Origin: Hepsetus odoe
Lineage: Eukaryota > Chordata > Actinopteri > Characiformes > Hepsetidae
Assembly: GCA_017165825.1 (NCBI GenBank)
Contig: CM029370.1
Location: 14,408,233 to 14,472,232, forward strand
DNA length: 64,000 bases
Reading direction: 5' to 3'
Below are positions 34,248 through 48,326 of the stretch, one piece after another (the stretch's first letter is position 1; each line of letters starts with the position of its first letter). The translations under genes and the position numbers were made by a program. The notes beneath the pieces were generated by a model. The model ran no database searches, was not told where the DNA came from, and saw only the letters and a program-made list of their open reading frames with translations.

Positions 34248-35183
34248 ATTGAGGGCACCGGAGTCCAGATTCATTGCTTGAAAATGAATGGAAGTGTTTG
34301 TGTGTGTTTGTGTGTATTATTTGTGCGGGTAAAGCACTGAGAGTAATGAGTGGCTGCGTTAGTGACCTAGAACCGAAGGCAGTAGGTGTGGACTGATATT
34401 GATGTCAACACTGATTAGCATTATATAAACCAATATGTGTGTGTTTGACGTTTGCTGAAGTGTGCTGTGCACCACCCTCACTGTTTTCCATGAGATGCAC
34501 TCAGCTGCTGGGACAAACCCAGTCTAGAGCTTGAATAGGTAAAGCTGGTGTCTCTGTCATGCTTTTATTTATCCCATCTTACCATTCATGCATTCACCTC
34601 ACACAGCTGACACACAGGGCTCAGACTAATGGTTTTTAAATAAAAATAGACACTAAGCTTGAAAGAAAGTCTAGACTTAGTAAGCTGTGGCCTAAATTTT
34701 CTGAGGTGCATCACTCTAGCACAGTGACAACAAGAAGATCTTAAGTGCTCCAAGAATGTCTGAAAAGAACTGAAGTAACTGTGAGCTTAGAATAACTTGT
34801 AGGGTGAGCGCGCCCCAATTCCCAAGCTGGTGGGTAGAGTTTCAGCAGGAGCGGCACAGGAACAGTAGCAGATAGTATTGCACTCCTCAAGACCTCAAGT
34901 CTGGTCTTGCTTCCAAGATCTTGAATGGATGATCTCAGTCAGGTTATTATGACCAGGCTTTGCTTCAGTTTTGAGGTAAAGAGTGCTCACAATTGTTCTT
35001 GTATAATCCCTCCTGTAGTCACTGGTGATTGATTTTTACTGCAATTATCCAACATCAGCAGCATATGAGTGTAAAATAAACGGTTCCTTTTTCTGTTTAA
35101 CAAAACTGTTTTGTTTAGCCTAGTGTTAAGGTGGAGAAGAAGGAATGGAGAAATATCTCTTAAATTTATAATAACAGTCAAAG

Positions 35184-35413
35184 TGGGGCAGCGGTGGCCT
35201 AGTGGTTAGGGAGTTTGCCTCAGGATCAGAAGGTCATGGTATTGAATCCCAGACCAGTAGGTTGCCCTGAGGTACCCTTGAGCAAGGTACTGTCCCTGTC
35301 ACTGCTCCCCAGGTGCTTTCAATAGCTGCCCCCTGCTGCACGTGTGTGGGTAAAAGGCAGAGGTGTAATTTCGCTGTGGTGATGTTTCACAAGAATATTT
35401 ACTTTCACTTTAA
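35184..35413 (+). repeat. SINE (family A)
   Basis: Full head tggggcagcggtggcctagt, gagcaaggtactgtccctgt, and tail tttactttcactt. The tail is internally shortened. Confidence 0.9.
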
Positions 35414-36345
35414 AGTCAACTTTATGGTCAATTCTGCCATAGACACAGGACACAGAGGATCAAAATACCATGCCAGGTGGGGACGTATACGACCCAAACA
35501 CTTAAAGAAGTGCAGCTGAGGGCCTGGGGAAGACATTGCCAGCACAGATCAACAATAAACTTAAGATAAATAAGGAGCAGCTTCCAAATGTCCAAATCTT
35601 TAACTTCCCAATGTTTCTAACACTCATTTTTGGTATCTGTCAAGTGTCTCAAAGGTATTATGAGCTGCAGAATGATAAAACAAAAAAATATTTTGTCTTG
35701 TTTGACTCTAGAAATATCTTGGTCTTGTCTAGGGTGCTGTGATCTGTCCTGAAGATTACACCTGTGGTTTGTTGTTTTAGTGGACACAAATGTGACATAT
35801 TTCATTTATTTACATTCTACCTTGGCCAGCAGCCTTTGGCCACAGCACTACCCACCATTATGGGAAATTTTTAATTATTCAAAATGCATTCCATTCATAT
35901 TTTAGATTTTTTTTCAGCGATGCGTGAATATATGTCGGAATCAAGATTCAAGCAGCTTGATTGTCACATAAACAATTATATGTACAACGTGCAGTGAAAT
36001 GTATCCCTGAATCTAAGATGATGCAATGGTTTAACGAAAAACTCATTTTAGATACAATCAGGAAAGGAATATAATATATAAAATAAATCTATAACTGATA
36101 GCTTATACAGATAAGTCATTTGTAAATGCTAAAATACAGATAGACAAGACTTTGTGAAAGAAAGATGTATATATAATGTAAATGTAAATTACTGTGTAAT
36201 GCAAAATTGTCAAAAAAATATACTAAGATGCAGTTAAAATAAAATATACAGAGAAATGTGACAAAGGTCAAATAAAAAAAAAGTAAAGGGACAATGTTTA
36301 TGTAATGATGTGCAGCTGGCATGTTTGAAAGAGTATTAGTAACAT

Positions 36346-36531
36346 GAAAGAAAGTGAAAGAAGTGAAAATGACTATTCTTGTCATTGCGTGGTCAAAGCA
36401 CAGCACACAGTGAACCACAATGAAATTGTACCTCTGCATTTAACCCATGCGAACACCATGCAGCAGTGGGCAGCTATTGAAAGCGCCCGGGGAGCAGTGA
36501 CGGGGATGGTACATTGCTCAAGGGTACCTGT
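36346..36531 (-). repeat. SINE (family A), 5' truncated
   Basis: Reverse copy from gactattcttgtcattg to ttgctcaagggtacc; the tRNA-like head is missing. Confidence 0.88.
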
Positions 36532-36661
36532 AATATGTACATGTGTCACATATTTAGATGTATAAGGGTGAAGAGCATGGAGCATGAATTAATCTAGATG
36601 TTTTTTAGGACAGGTTGCAGTCAGTTTGCTTTATGTCTTTGTGGGATAATTTGTTGACGTA

Positions 36662-36715
36662 CATTTACATTTACGGCATTTAGCAGACGCTCTTAGCGAC
36701 TTACAACAGTGCTTT
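36662..36715 (-). repeat. SINE (family B) tail fragment
   Basis: acatttacatttacggcatt and tagcagacgctcttagcgac are the reverse of the family B 3' end. Confidence 0.8.
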
Positions 36716-36799
36716 GTTTCCACATTAGATCATCATCATCTTTGTAACCAGCTCAGATCAGCAACTGCTGATTAGCTATTACAACCTAGTTAAATACAT

Positions 36800-39700
36800 A
36801 CATACATACAATTTGAACATCCTACTTCAATATTTTCAAAAAGTATATTAAAAGCACCAGCATGTTGAACTAACTGGAAAGTAGATCTAGCCAATTTAGC
36901 CACATTTTCTGGCATATAAAAATGTTTGACATTTTTGACAAATAAAAGTGTTCTTTAATTTATATTTGTACATTGGTGTGGTCTTGCATAAAGCAATAGT
37001 ACAAATGTGCAAAAAGCAGGAACGTAGGTTAGAATGCACCAAACCACAAGTGTGAACTTAAGTCCCGGTTTTAAAGATCAGTGGGACAGGCCTTTGGTCT
37101 AGACTCAAACCGGATTTGTACTGGTACTGACTCAGTGTTGCTTTTAACAACTACAGCCCTAAAAGTCACTTAGGAAGAAAGATTCCACCCTCTCACTTCT
37201 ATCTGAAAATGGATTTCAAAGCCATGAATAGTCTGCAAAAAGCTCCACCTCCAGACTGATGCACTCTAGGGAAACAAAGTGTGAATTTGTGAACATCTGC
37301 AATCCTGAACTCTTGGCCAGTCCTTGAGGAAAGTGGGTGTCAAGCCCTTCACTTTGCTTTCTGTAAAGTGAAAAAAAAGGCAAGCCCTCCCCCAGAGCAT
37401 ATTCATAACCACCTCCAGACCTTTCACTGAAAAACTGTGTGGCACACAGTGTGCTTGTACGTGTTCATTTAAATGCATGTCAGATTAGCAGAAAGCAAAA
37501 CAAAATTCATCTTCTGCATGGCCTCATTTCCCCCCCAAGCGCTTTCCTCTCAGCTCAAAGAATGACTGTTTATACAACCTACTTATTACAGCATTTTACT
37601 AGTAAACCCATCATGCAGCGCTGACCTCCTTTCTCTTGCAATTTTCTCTCTTTCACGTACCATGCGCAACATAACCTTTCCTGTATTCTCGCCTACATAA
37701 TTTCATGCTTAAGTTGTATTCAGAGGTTATGTGCAATGGAGGTTACGGGAGCTTGTGTGTCCCAATTTCTATGAGGTCTCTTCTTTTACAGCTGATGTTC
37801 AACAGCAGTTACCAAGCACGCTCAGACTCCTTCTAACAAAAAGCGAGAAAAGAAAACCCATCCGTCCAATTCTCAGGTCCTTACCTGGCCTCCAATCAGA
37901 TGCAGAATTGAGTACCACTCTTTGGTCACTCTGCGATTTGGGCACTAAATATATTATATTATATAAATATATATGCTGTTAGATCTTTTACATCAACAGG
38001 AACTGGTCAGCCAGTGGTGCCCAGATTTGACACTAAGCAGGATGAAATAGCTTTGGGCCATTATGATGCCCAATGCTGGAAAAAGTTCCCCATGGAGATC
38101 AGATTGGCCCCCATGGTAACTAGGTTTGAAAAGAAGTTTAATAAAAGCCATGTTACTTCTCTTTCCGCAAAGCACACTGAATTACCTTTCTGTGATCATG
38201 TGCTATACTTAGCCTTACATTGCTTTCACTGAATTTCTGGATGACATTTATGCCCACTTTCTGAAAAGCCTGTACAGCTTAGCAACTGTTGCATGAATTA
38301 AACAATTCAGGTTTAGACAGAGCATAGATACATTTAGCTTTGTTCAGTTCCATTTTATTCAGTCACTTAGACTGCGTTATGATATCACAGCATGAATATG
38401 AGGTCAGCAACTCTTCATCAATGTCAGCGATAATTCAAGTTGAAAACATCAGCTCATTGTGCCAATGTACAATGCATCAAAAAGTCTGTCTGGAGATATC
38501 ATGAACCAGGTTTGTATTTTTTTCTTTTTAAGGATGGCTGTCTATTTTAAGATGTTGAGAGCAGCACTTGTCTGGATCCACTGTTAAAGATTAGAATACC
38601 GGACCCTGATGACAGGACAGTAGAGATAAGCTGTTTGGTCTTTAACACTGTTCTGCTGAGTGAACATGCCACACAGTATGAATGTTGTTTCAGTGTGATT
38701 AGTTATGTGGTTATGTGACTTGCTTTCTTGAGGGTCAATTTCTGAAATATCAGTAAAGCTTAAAGGCCAGACCTGAACAGTTGTTGTCCAGAAAGGTGTT
38801 TTTCCATCATGTTCATGACCATATTTCTCAATTTACCATTTCTATCTTGCGTAATATTCCTGCAGAGAGCACTTCCCTTTGCTTCATGAGATCCTGGCAC
38901 ATGGAGGAAAAAGACATTTGTAGGTCTTGTTTGCTGGTAGCACCCGTGCTGTTGTGCCGAGCGCAAGTGGCAACCTGAGCATTTTGGTGACGCGTTTCAT
39001 ATCTCATTTCCTTCAGTCCTTGGTTTCTTCTCATGCTCAGCTGTCAGAGCTGGTGGAGCGATGGAGTGTGACATGTTCTAAGTGTTTGTTCAGAGAAATC
39101 AAATTTTTCTCTTTTTTTCCGAAGTTTGCTTCTTCGTTTTGCAGGCATGTGACCTATGTACCTGGTAACCTCAATAGGCTTGTGTATGTCACAGTCCTCT
39201 TTAAAAATGGATAAAATAATCAATATTTAAATTCATTAAACACCCTTGCGACCTAGTTTTGTAGTTTTGTTTTTGTTTTTTTCTTCTCAAGGAGGCACAC
39301 CTGCAAGATGCACCAGTACCATTTAAAAATGTATACATTGTCACCTGCCCTGAGGTGTGTTTTTGTGTGAACATGGAACATCCATGTTGGCTGCATTAGC
39401 CTTGCAGTACCAAAGAATGAAGTGTAGCCATGTCTTAGCTGTTTGACAACATTCGGGGTAAGGGATAAACTTGATTCACTGAACTGTTCCTTTAAGGCAT
39501 CTGATGTCTCTTGATCCTTTTCCAAGCATTCATAATACTGATCTCTCCAACAGGCCTCCTGTACACGTCCTTTCTCCTCTTTCATCCAACATATCACAAA
39601 TCTCCTTTTCAGTACTTCCAATGAGAATTCCTACTTGGCTGTCCTTTTTCTCATCCTCTCTCTCCCTGGACTGTGTTGTCTGAAATTGATTTAGCTGAGC

Positions 39701-42660
39701 ATGTGTTGGTGAGGAAGCTGGAAGAAGAGAATGTTCTTTCAGGAGGCTCATGGGGTGCCAGTAGTGGAGAGACGCTGGGGGACTCCATAGGGCCTCAATA
39801 AAACAGCCACGTCGTCTTCAGTCCCACTGACCAGAAAATGCTGAGAGCATTGCTCACTCACTGAAACATGCAAACAGGCAGGATATTTTATAAAGAACTG
39901 ATGAGTCTGTATTTACCCAGCTGAGATTCAGCCACTTTTGGACAGTGTGTTATAAAAATATGTGTTCTTGATCTTTATCTTCCATGTTGCTAAATGATGC
40001 AGTGCATAGACTAATAGTTTCTGCAATCCACATTTGTATTCTCTTACTGTGGGTTCACACTGGGGAGCTTCAAAGTGACCAGAAATCATAGATTTTCTTT
40101 GTGAGCCAGAGGCGAGGCGTGATGAGTCTGGGTGGCTATGGCAGCCAAATAAAGTTCAGTAATCTATGATAATGAATATTGCGATTCAGCAGCAGCAAAT
40201 TAGAATTATGAAGCGCTCTGCTGTTTTGTTCCGAACAAACGCTACTTCCAAAAAAGGCCCAAAGGATGAGAAATTGATCATCGCTGCTGCTGATATTCCA
40301 TTAATATAATTAAAAATTATAATGGGTCCCTGTTTGTATGCTGTTGATGTGCCTCTCACTTATCCACAGTAGTCAAATACATTTAAAAATAAACTGTAAC
40401 ACAATATACAGGCAAAATATTCCTTCTGAACATTTTTAAGCAAAAATGCAATTCATTGGTTATGAACAACAAAAAGCTGACCAGTGACTTGAGGTCCTAG
40501 AAATGATTTTTGCTCTCTGTACTTAGATGAACCACCACTGCTGATTATCAGCTACTTATTAAACAGACTGATGGGTTAAGTCCCTTTAGAAAGATAAAAA
40601 GAAAATCAGATTAAACAAGCATAAAATGACTGTTTTTCCAACTCTCCAAACTCTCCCCAGCTGTCAGGAGACGTCTACAGTCCACAGTCAGGAGCTGCTT
40701 GTTCTTGTGCTGGTGTCTGGATGGTCAGAGAAGAAGCTATTTAGTTTTGAGATTGGTAGGAGGAACAGTAAAAAGCATATAGTGATTATATTCATTTGCA
40801 GGTGTTTGGCATAAATAAGATGTTGTTTGTACTTATAAAAATATGAGGTGTAAATTCCATTTCTCAGCCTATTACACTGCAAAGGTAAAACCTCCAGAGA
40901 TCTTGAAATCTATATTTTAACAGCATGTCATGATGCATGTTCTATTGATCATAAACTACATTTGCCTCCGGTGTAAAACTAAAGAAGCTGTGGCTGTGGC
41001 TTGGCTGATCGACTACATTTGGTGTAATCTGTGCATTTCTTTTTATAAACAATTCCTTTCATAGAAAAAATGACTGAAAAGATAAGCCCCCGAGTAATGT
41101 CACATCAACGAATTGGAGGCAGAAATGTTGACCTTTGCAAGAATGATTGTGAACAAAGACTTTTGAATGGTAGAGTAAAATACAAGGCATTATTTCTAGT
41201 CTAGCACAGCACTGAAGTGTCTCACGGTAATTGCAGGAAAGCCTTGGCGAGCTGGTTGTGCTTTTATCGGAAGTCCTTTTATGTGGATGGATCCGCGTCA
41301 CAATTGGCAGGTGCACCAATACTATTTTAAAGCTTAATACATTGTTACCTGGCCTGAGGTGTGTGTCTGCTTGTGCGTGCATGTGTGTGTATGGGTAGTG
41401 AGAGAGTCTGTTCTACTGTCTAGCAGAGCGGAGGGTTTCTACACTTAAATCACTCACCCACGTTGTGCGAACTTCCGATGACACACACAGTCATGCGCAC
41501 TCATGAAAGTACATCGTCAGACACTAAGTAACCTTGGGAATCTAAAATGTTCTTTGCTTTCTGTGCAAGCGTCAGACATCATGCAGCTCAGCTGCAGGCA
41601 GGAACGTGTCACTTTGTCTTATGTAAAGGAAGAGTCCAAAAAGAAAATGATGGCAGTAAGAAGTCCATAGTACAGTTTGTCTAAATGGCCACCTGTTCTA
41701 ATATGGGCATTTCAATTTGCATTGGTCAACAGTGGTCAAAAGTAGAACCAGTCTGCAGCTATGGAGCCCAAAATGTAGCAATCTGCAGTGCACTGTGTGC
41801 CCTCACATTTTTTTATCATAGCCACCTTTACCCTTTCCAGGAATTCTTAATACAGCATCTCTTATATGTGATCTGAACAGAACAAATAGTCTTCATTTCA
41901 TGGACACGTTAAAGAGCCTTAGGTACCTATGACCATGTTGCCGGTGTACCAGTCCAGTTATCTTTCCTTCCCAACTTTTGGTATCCACAGGAGGCTCCTA
42001 AAGACTGGGTGGTCAGATACAAAAGCTGCTATGGTCTATGTAATTTAATGTGTAGATGAAAATAATAGGAAAATAGATACCAGACAGCATGAACGGTGCA
42101 ACCCAGTCAGGGTGGGTAGGATCACTCTGATGCCATTTTTTTAGTGCAGTTTTTGCCTGAACATGTGAAGTAGAATGACAATGTCAAGAAACAAGCAGCT
42201 GAGCTAAATGAGGACAAGGTCAGAAACGGCACAGCAGCAGTACAATAATGTCAGGCGATAGATGCCTGTGTCTGTGTTACAACTGTTGTTTTATTACTGG
42301 TCGGAGTTAGACCTAGCTAGATGGTTGAACTGGGCATGACACAAATGTGAAGAATATCAGGATAAACAGATAAACATGCAAATATACATCCATACATACG
42401 TACATACCTTGCTGATCCCTTTTAAGTCAATAGGAACAATTACAGAATCAATACAAGATCACTTATCGTGAGCCAGTGGTTAGAATAGAGAATATAATTA
42501 TTTTTGAAATTATTTTAGATTAGAGATAATCATCTTTATTTTTCTTCCCCTAAATGAATGAATCAAACTGACACAATCAAATCAGTTTGAGCTTTCTGCA
42601 TTAATATTGCTGTATCAGTTTTTTTTGCTCTCAGTTCTGAATCTGATTGACTCAACCATG
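36800..42660. other. intergenic, mostly unique DNA
   Basis: No gene found. Includes a pair of similar about 55-bp blocks near 39,310 and 41,315 and a possible conserved element near 40,140-40,330. The rest is unremarkable. Confidence 0.55.
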
Positions 42661-42667
42661 AATCATT

Positions 42668-42670
<3 letters not shown>

Positions 42671-42721
<51 letters not shown>
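42671..42721 (+). repeat. (CT)n microsatellite
   Basis: About 50 nt of CT; an (AC)n run follows at about 42,950-42,975. Confidence 0.95.
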
Positions 42722-42724
<3 letters not shown>

Positions 42725-42941
42725 GTCTGGCTCTGACCCCTCAGCTCCTCCAGGCACTGGTACTCACTACAGCCTCTCAGCTCTGTAATTACAGCAATTT
42801 ACACGCACCTCCGAGCACAAGGCCCTGCCACCGAAAAAGAGCAGAGGCAACGCCTGCTGAGAAATTAAGGACAACTTATGTCTTTGGCTAGACGAGTGCA
42901 GTAGACAAGGGGAATGTCTTTTGAAGAGACATCCGAACATC

Positions 42942-42975
<34 letters not shown>

Positions 42976-42979
42976 TCTC

Positions 42980-44840
42980 AAAGTTTAATTTGCACTGCTC
43001 CAGCTGCCAAGAGGAAAAAACCCACATAGTCACTTATACATGTAGACATACACACACAGATGGGTGGGGCGTGCCCTACAATTAAGAAAATGAAAGGAAA
43101 AGAGTGGTTAATATAAACCTTGCAGTTTGGACCCTTGTCTGCTCAGCTGTATTTATGGCTGACTCTAAACTGTTTCTCTGCAGTGTGTTTACACTTAAAG
43201 AGCCCTTCTACTTTTGAGAACAGTTTTGGGTCATGGCCCAGGTCACTATGGTGATGATCATTCAAACAAAGGCAAACATGAAGCTAACATTTAGCTATCA
43301 GCCCTGTTTATTAATATAATCAGGAGAAAGTGAGAGGATGAGGGGTTTACGTAACTCTATAAAAGGTTAGAGAACCTTGGAGATCCACCTTGTTGATGTA
43401 CGCGAGCTCATCTCCTGACTTGTGTTAGGGTTTCCTCCAGTGTTTGACCAGTTTCAGTCTCTGACCACAGAGCTGCTATTGGCTGAATATTTTTGGACTG
43501 TAGACCACTCAGGACCAATGACACTGACTTAAATAATACATTCCTTCCAGCAACACACTCATTACCATGGCATTACCATCCTGCTGTTGGTTCACCACCT
43601 AAATAAATAAGTTTTTTTTTATGGTCTGACCAATGATTAAATGAGAGTGCTTGGCAAATCATGTATGACATCAAATGGACAACAAGGTATAATAAAGTGG
43701 ACATTTGAAGTCAGTGAAGCGCATGGCTAGTGAGTGGAGGATCAAGGTAGGTTAGTGTGCAGTGATAGTACAGTCTGGTCCTGGTTTTAGGTTTTATTAA
43801 AATTAAAAAGTGAAAAAAGTTCACGTCCTCTACTGAGAACAAACTGCAAATTCTGCAAATTTAAACAAAAAACAAAAAACAAAATGGAAAGTGCCAAAAC
43901 TATTACACAGGTCACAGTAAAGTCTTATTTTGGTGCAGCTGAAATTTTAATGAACAATAACGACAAGGATTGTCACTAGTCACCATGTTCTGAATATACT
44001 AATACGCATCAACCTTTAGAAGGTCCAGTTATTACTGCTAATAAGAATTTTTTATTAATTATTGACAGATTAATAAGATTTATTTATCAAAGTAGGTTGC
44101 CATTCTTTAGAAAACAATCTTTTATCTGTAAATGCTGATTGAATATAAATGTAAATGTTTAAAAATGTAATTCATCAAACATAATAAGGAAGCCTACACA
44201 GCACTACAATAGCCAGAAGTAAAATATCCCCACACTGGCACGAAACCTTTTATGTCCACTGTGTACAAAATTTAAAATGTGGCTGGGTAAAAATATCAGG
44301 TTATATACCCGATATACCCGCAAAATATACCCGATTAAGTGTTTCTTAGTTTACAATGAAGGCTGGCAATTTGTTCTCTCTCCTGTCAAGCTGTTTTTGA
44401 GGATATGAGGTCTTGTTCTGACAATATTCACACATGACACATGACCAAGCTAAACATACCGCCTGTGCTGAACATGGGTGTGTGTGGAGCCTGTCATCTG
44501 CAGAAATGCTCAGCAAACCATTAGACTGCAGGAAAACAGTTGACATGCACTGACGCCAATCGATGAGAACAGCGGAATCATATAAAACTCCACGTGTTTT
44601 TCACCCTGACAACCCAAACAAGTTGTTTCTGGAAAACGGGGGATTTGTGGGGGATCACCATCATCACAGTTCAGCGGAGAGCAGTGGCTTTAAAACTGAA
44701 CTGCTTCACAAAAGTGTGCTTCACAGCTGCTGTGATGTTTTATGATGGGAGAGGCCAGGACTGTCTGAGGAGTGTCCACTCTTTTTCCTGTTTTTTTTTA
44801 TGCAGACACGCGTTAAGACAGGAAACACGTACAATCTCAC
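42980..44840. other. intergenic, nothing recognised
   Basis: AT-rich; no exon, repeat family or RNA recognised. Confidence 0.55.
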
Positions 44841-44845
44841 ATGCA

Positions 44846-44916
<71 letters not shown>

Positions 44917-45159
44917 AGATGCTGATTTAGGCAGAATAAACTTCCAAAGATGTGACTGTGCAGGAAAACAGTTGACGTCTGCTGGCACCAAACCTTATGA
45001 GCAACTAAAGCCCATACCACACACACAGACCCATAGTCAGACACATACACAGACCTACAGACAGACCCACAGACAGACACACAGGCAGACCCACAGACAG
45101 GCACATACACAGACACACAGACAGACCCACATACACACCAACACACAGACCCACAGTCA

Positions 45160-45236
<77 letters not shown>

Positions 45237-45775
45237 ACAGGCAGACACACACAGACAAACAAAAAGACCCATACACAGACCCACAGTCAGTCAGACCCAC
45301 ACAGGCCCACAGACAGATACACACACACACCCACAGACATACACACACACACACAGACCCACAGACAGACACACAAACAGGCACACACACACAGATCCAC
45401 AGACAGGCACACACACAGACACACAGACAGACCCACACACAGACCAACACACAGACCCACAGTCAGACACACACCCACAGACAGGCACACATAGACAAAC
45501 AAAAAGATCCATACACAGACCCACAGTCAGTCAGACCCATACAGGCCCACAGACAGTTACACACACAGACCCACAGACATACACACACACACAGACCGAC
45601 ACACAAACAGATACACAAACAGACACACACACAGATCCACAGACAGGCACACACACAGATCCACAGACAGGCACACACACAGACACACAGACAGACACAC
45701 ACACAAATCCACAGACAGGCACACACAGTCAGACTCACACAGACCCACAGACACACAAGAGAGACAGACACACCA
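44846..45775 (+). repeat. compound (CA)n and ACAGAC-rich satellite array
   Basis: (CA)n at 44,846-44,911 and again at about 45,160-45,233. From 45,015 there is a long array built from ACAC, ACAGACAG and CCACAG units. A block containing gacaaacaaaaaga recurs 240 bp later (45,254 and 45,494), showing a higher-order duplication. It yields open frames on both strands, up to 407 codons, with Thr-His or Cys-Val monotony; these are not genes. Confidence 0.93.
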
Positions 45776-46260
45776 AATGTGCTTTTTTTTTTTTTTGCAG
45801 ATGCTGACATTAGTTAAACCACACACATATGCTGCATTACAAACCCACAAAGGCAGAATAACACACAGGAGCAAATCAGCATTGTGTGGATCATTTTTGA
45901 TAACAATGAGCTATATTTATGTTATTATGTAATTATTATATTAATATAATTATGTATAAACAATTATTTGTAAGTGTCAGTCTCACATCATGTATAAATC
46001 ATGTACAAGAATCATCATGTATGTTAACCCATAGTAGAAGCTAAAAGTCAAGGGAAGATCTAAAAGACCAAAAAATGCTGAAGAGAGTTGCTTATACAGT
46101 AAGCAGGAAAGGAAAAGCAAAACTCATGACAACAAACGGCTTACAGAAGAGTTTTGTTGGCACTGGAGAATAATTCTGCACAAATGATGTGGATTAAGAA
46201 AACAACAAGTAAAAATCCTGACACAGGAATAGAAAGACTCTTAGACAGCCGTTAAGATCC

Positions 46261-46506
46261 ACAGCGGTGGCCTAGTGGTTAGAGCGTTGGCCACAGGATG
46301 TGGGTTCAAATCCCTTACCAGTAGGTTCCCCTGAGGTATCCTTGAGCAAGGTACCGTCCCCGTCACTGCTCCCTGGGCGCTTTCATAGCTGCCCACTGCT
46401 GCACGATGTTTGAGTGCATGGGTTAAATGCAGAGGTCCAATTTCGTTGTGGTTCACCGTGTGCTATGCTGTGACCTCGCAATGACAAGAATAGTCACTTT
46501 CACTTT
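46261..46506 (+). repeat. SINE (family A)
   Basis: Head acagcggtggcctagtggtt, full middle and full tail tgacaagaatagtcactttc. Confidence 0.92.
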
Positions 46507-47797
46507 ACAGCAGGCGTTTCGTGCCTCAGGATTATCTATGAACTGAGCTCCGACCACATCCGACAACCAACCCAGTACAGAGACAGCGCCTCGCCCTGTG
46601 CTTCTGCTTCTGAAAAGGAGACCACCATCAGACTCCTGCTGCTTAACGAAGACATCACTTCCCAATTTATCCCCTAAACCGAGTCTCTCCTCAGAATTCG
46701 GTATCCAACTTTGATCAAGCAAATTTGGCTTAAATAAAGGGGCCAATTTAGTTAACACGTCTTTCACATTTTCATTTTTTAGAGCTGTTTAAACACATGG
46801 CTCATGATGATAACGTGACTAGTGTAAGAAAAACAAGTGTTGTGCCAACTTGTGCTTTTAATTTGAGTAGACTATAAAAATGAGGTAAAACCAAGGATAT
46901 GGATTGTTGCATATGAGCTGTTTTGCATGTTACTCACCACAGATTTCAATCTGAACAACTGGAGGTGCATATGAGTGTCATGTGAAAGCGCCTAAAATCT
47001 TCTTTTCACCTACACTCCATATGCTGGCCAGATAAAACAACCGGGTGTAAATGGACTCAACACGTTGAGAAGCCGTAATATCTGCCAGCGGACGTGTTAG
47101 TGAATCTGCACACGCACAGAAAACATACTTACCACAATTTGACTAAAAGATTACTGTTGTTTTGTGAATATTTTAATACTGGTATGATCCAGACCCTCAC
47201 CAAGGCCAGGGCTTCTGGTGTGTACACACGGGATCAGAATGCGTTGCTTTTTTAAGCGAATGTGTGTTTTTATTCGCAGCTACACTTAAATACCCTGCTG
47301 TTTTTGTGAGCCCGTGATTACTGCTGACTGCTGGAGATCGGCCACAGGGCTAAAGAAGTCACTTTAAACTATCTTTAACTGAGATCATGTCTTTATTTAC
47401 TTCCTGGGACTGTAATTTGTGTCTCACAACATGACACAAATTCATAGGATTGAAAAAAACTTTTTGTGGAATTGCTATTAGTATTGGAATATATTCTGAT
47501 ACTTATATATCTACATATAGGATCTTTAAAACTGGTATTATATATATGTATATATATTTAGTGACTAAGCCCAGCTCCAGCTCAAAAGTGAAAATAAAAT
47601 GCTTTTGCTCTTTCAGGAGCATTCTGTTGGTCCTGATCTGGTAAGATTAGCTTGTTTTTCTCTGGTTTTACTACAAAGTCAAAACATCTCTGTCCCGACA
47701 ATGATGCAGGAAAACAAACTCACAGGTGCTCTCACGCCCATGACCAAAACATACGACACACTGCTGTGTCAGATCGCCTGGGTCTCGTTCTCTCTGT

Positions 47798-47800
<3 letters not shown>

Positions 47801-47857
<57 letters not shown>
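47801..47857 (+). repeat. (CA)n microsatellite
   Basis: About 57 nt of uninterrupted CA. Confidence 0.96.
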
Positions 47858-47858
<1 letters not shown>

Positions 47859-48066
47859 GTGTAGGTGCATGAATGAATTAACAGTGAGTCACTAATCACA
47901 CGTCTCTCATGAGTTCTATCTCCTGCCTACGACTGGAATCCCCTGCCTCTCTCTTTCATCCGTTTGCTCATCACCTTCCTCTCTCACTCCCTGCCTCATT
48001 TATCACTGCACTGCCTCAACACTTCTTTCACTTTTTCTCTTCCTACCTCCTTCATTTGCCCATCAC

Positions 48067-48326
48067 TGGGCAGCGGTGGCCTAGTGGTTAGGGTGTTGGC
48101 CACATGATCGGAGGATCGGGGGTTCGAACCCCTTCCCAATAGGTTGCCCTGAGGTACCCTTGAGCAAGGTGCCGTCCCCGTCACTGCTCCCCGGGTGCTT
48201 TCAATAGCTGCCCACTGCTGCATGGTGTTGAGTGTGCATGGGTTAAATGCAGAGGTCCAATTTCGTTGTGGTTCACTGTCTGCTGTGCTGTGACCTTGCA
48301 ATGACAAGGGTTGTCACTTTCACTTC
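48067..48326 (+). repeat. SINE (family A), near full length
   Basis: Head gggcagcggtggcctagtgg, box B GGTTCGAACCC, tail caagggttgtcactttcact. Among the best preserved copies. Confidence 0.93.

Noticed and set aside
44594..45817. 407-codon plus-strand open frame, the longest in the window, and overlapping minus-strand frames
   Set aside because: The frame is made of (CA)n and ACAGAC repeats and translates to monotonous Thr-His or Cys-Val strings on several frames of both strands. It shows a stop-free simple repeat, not a gene.
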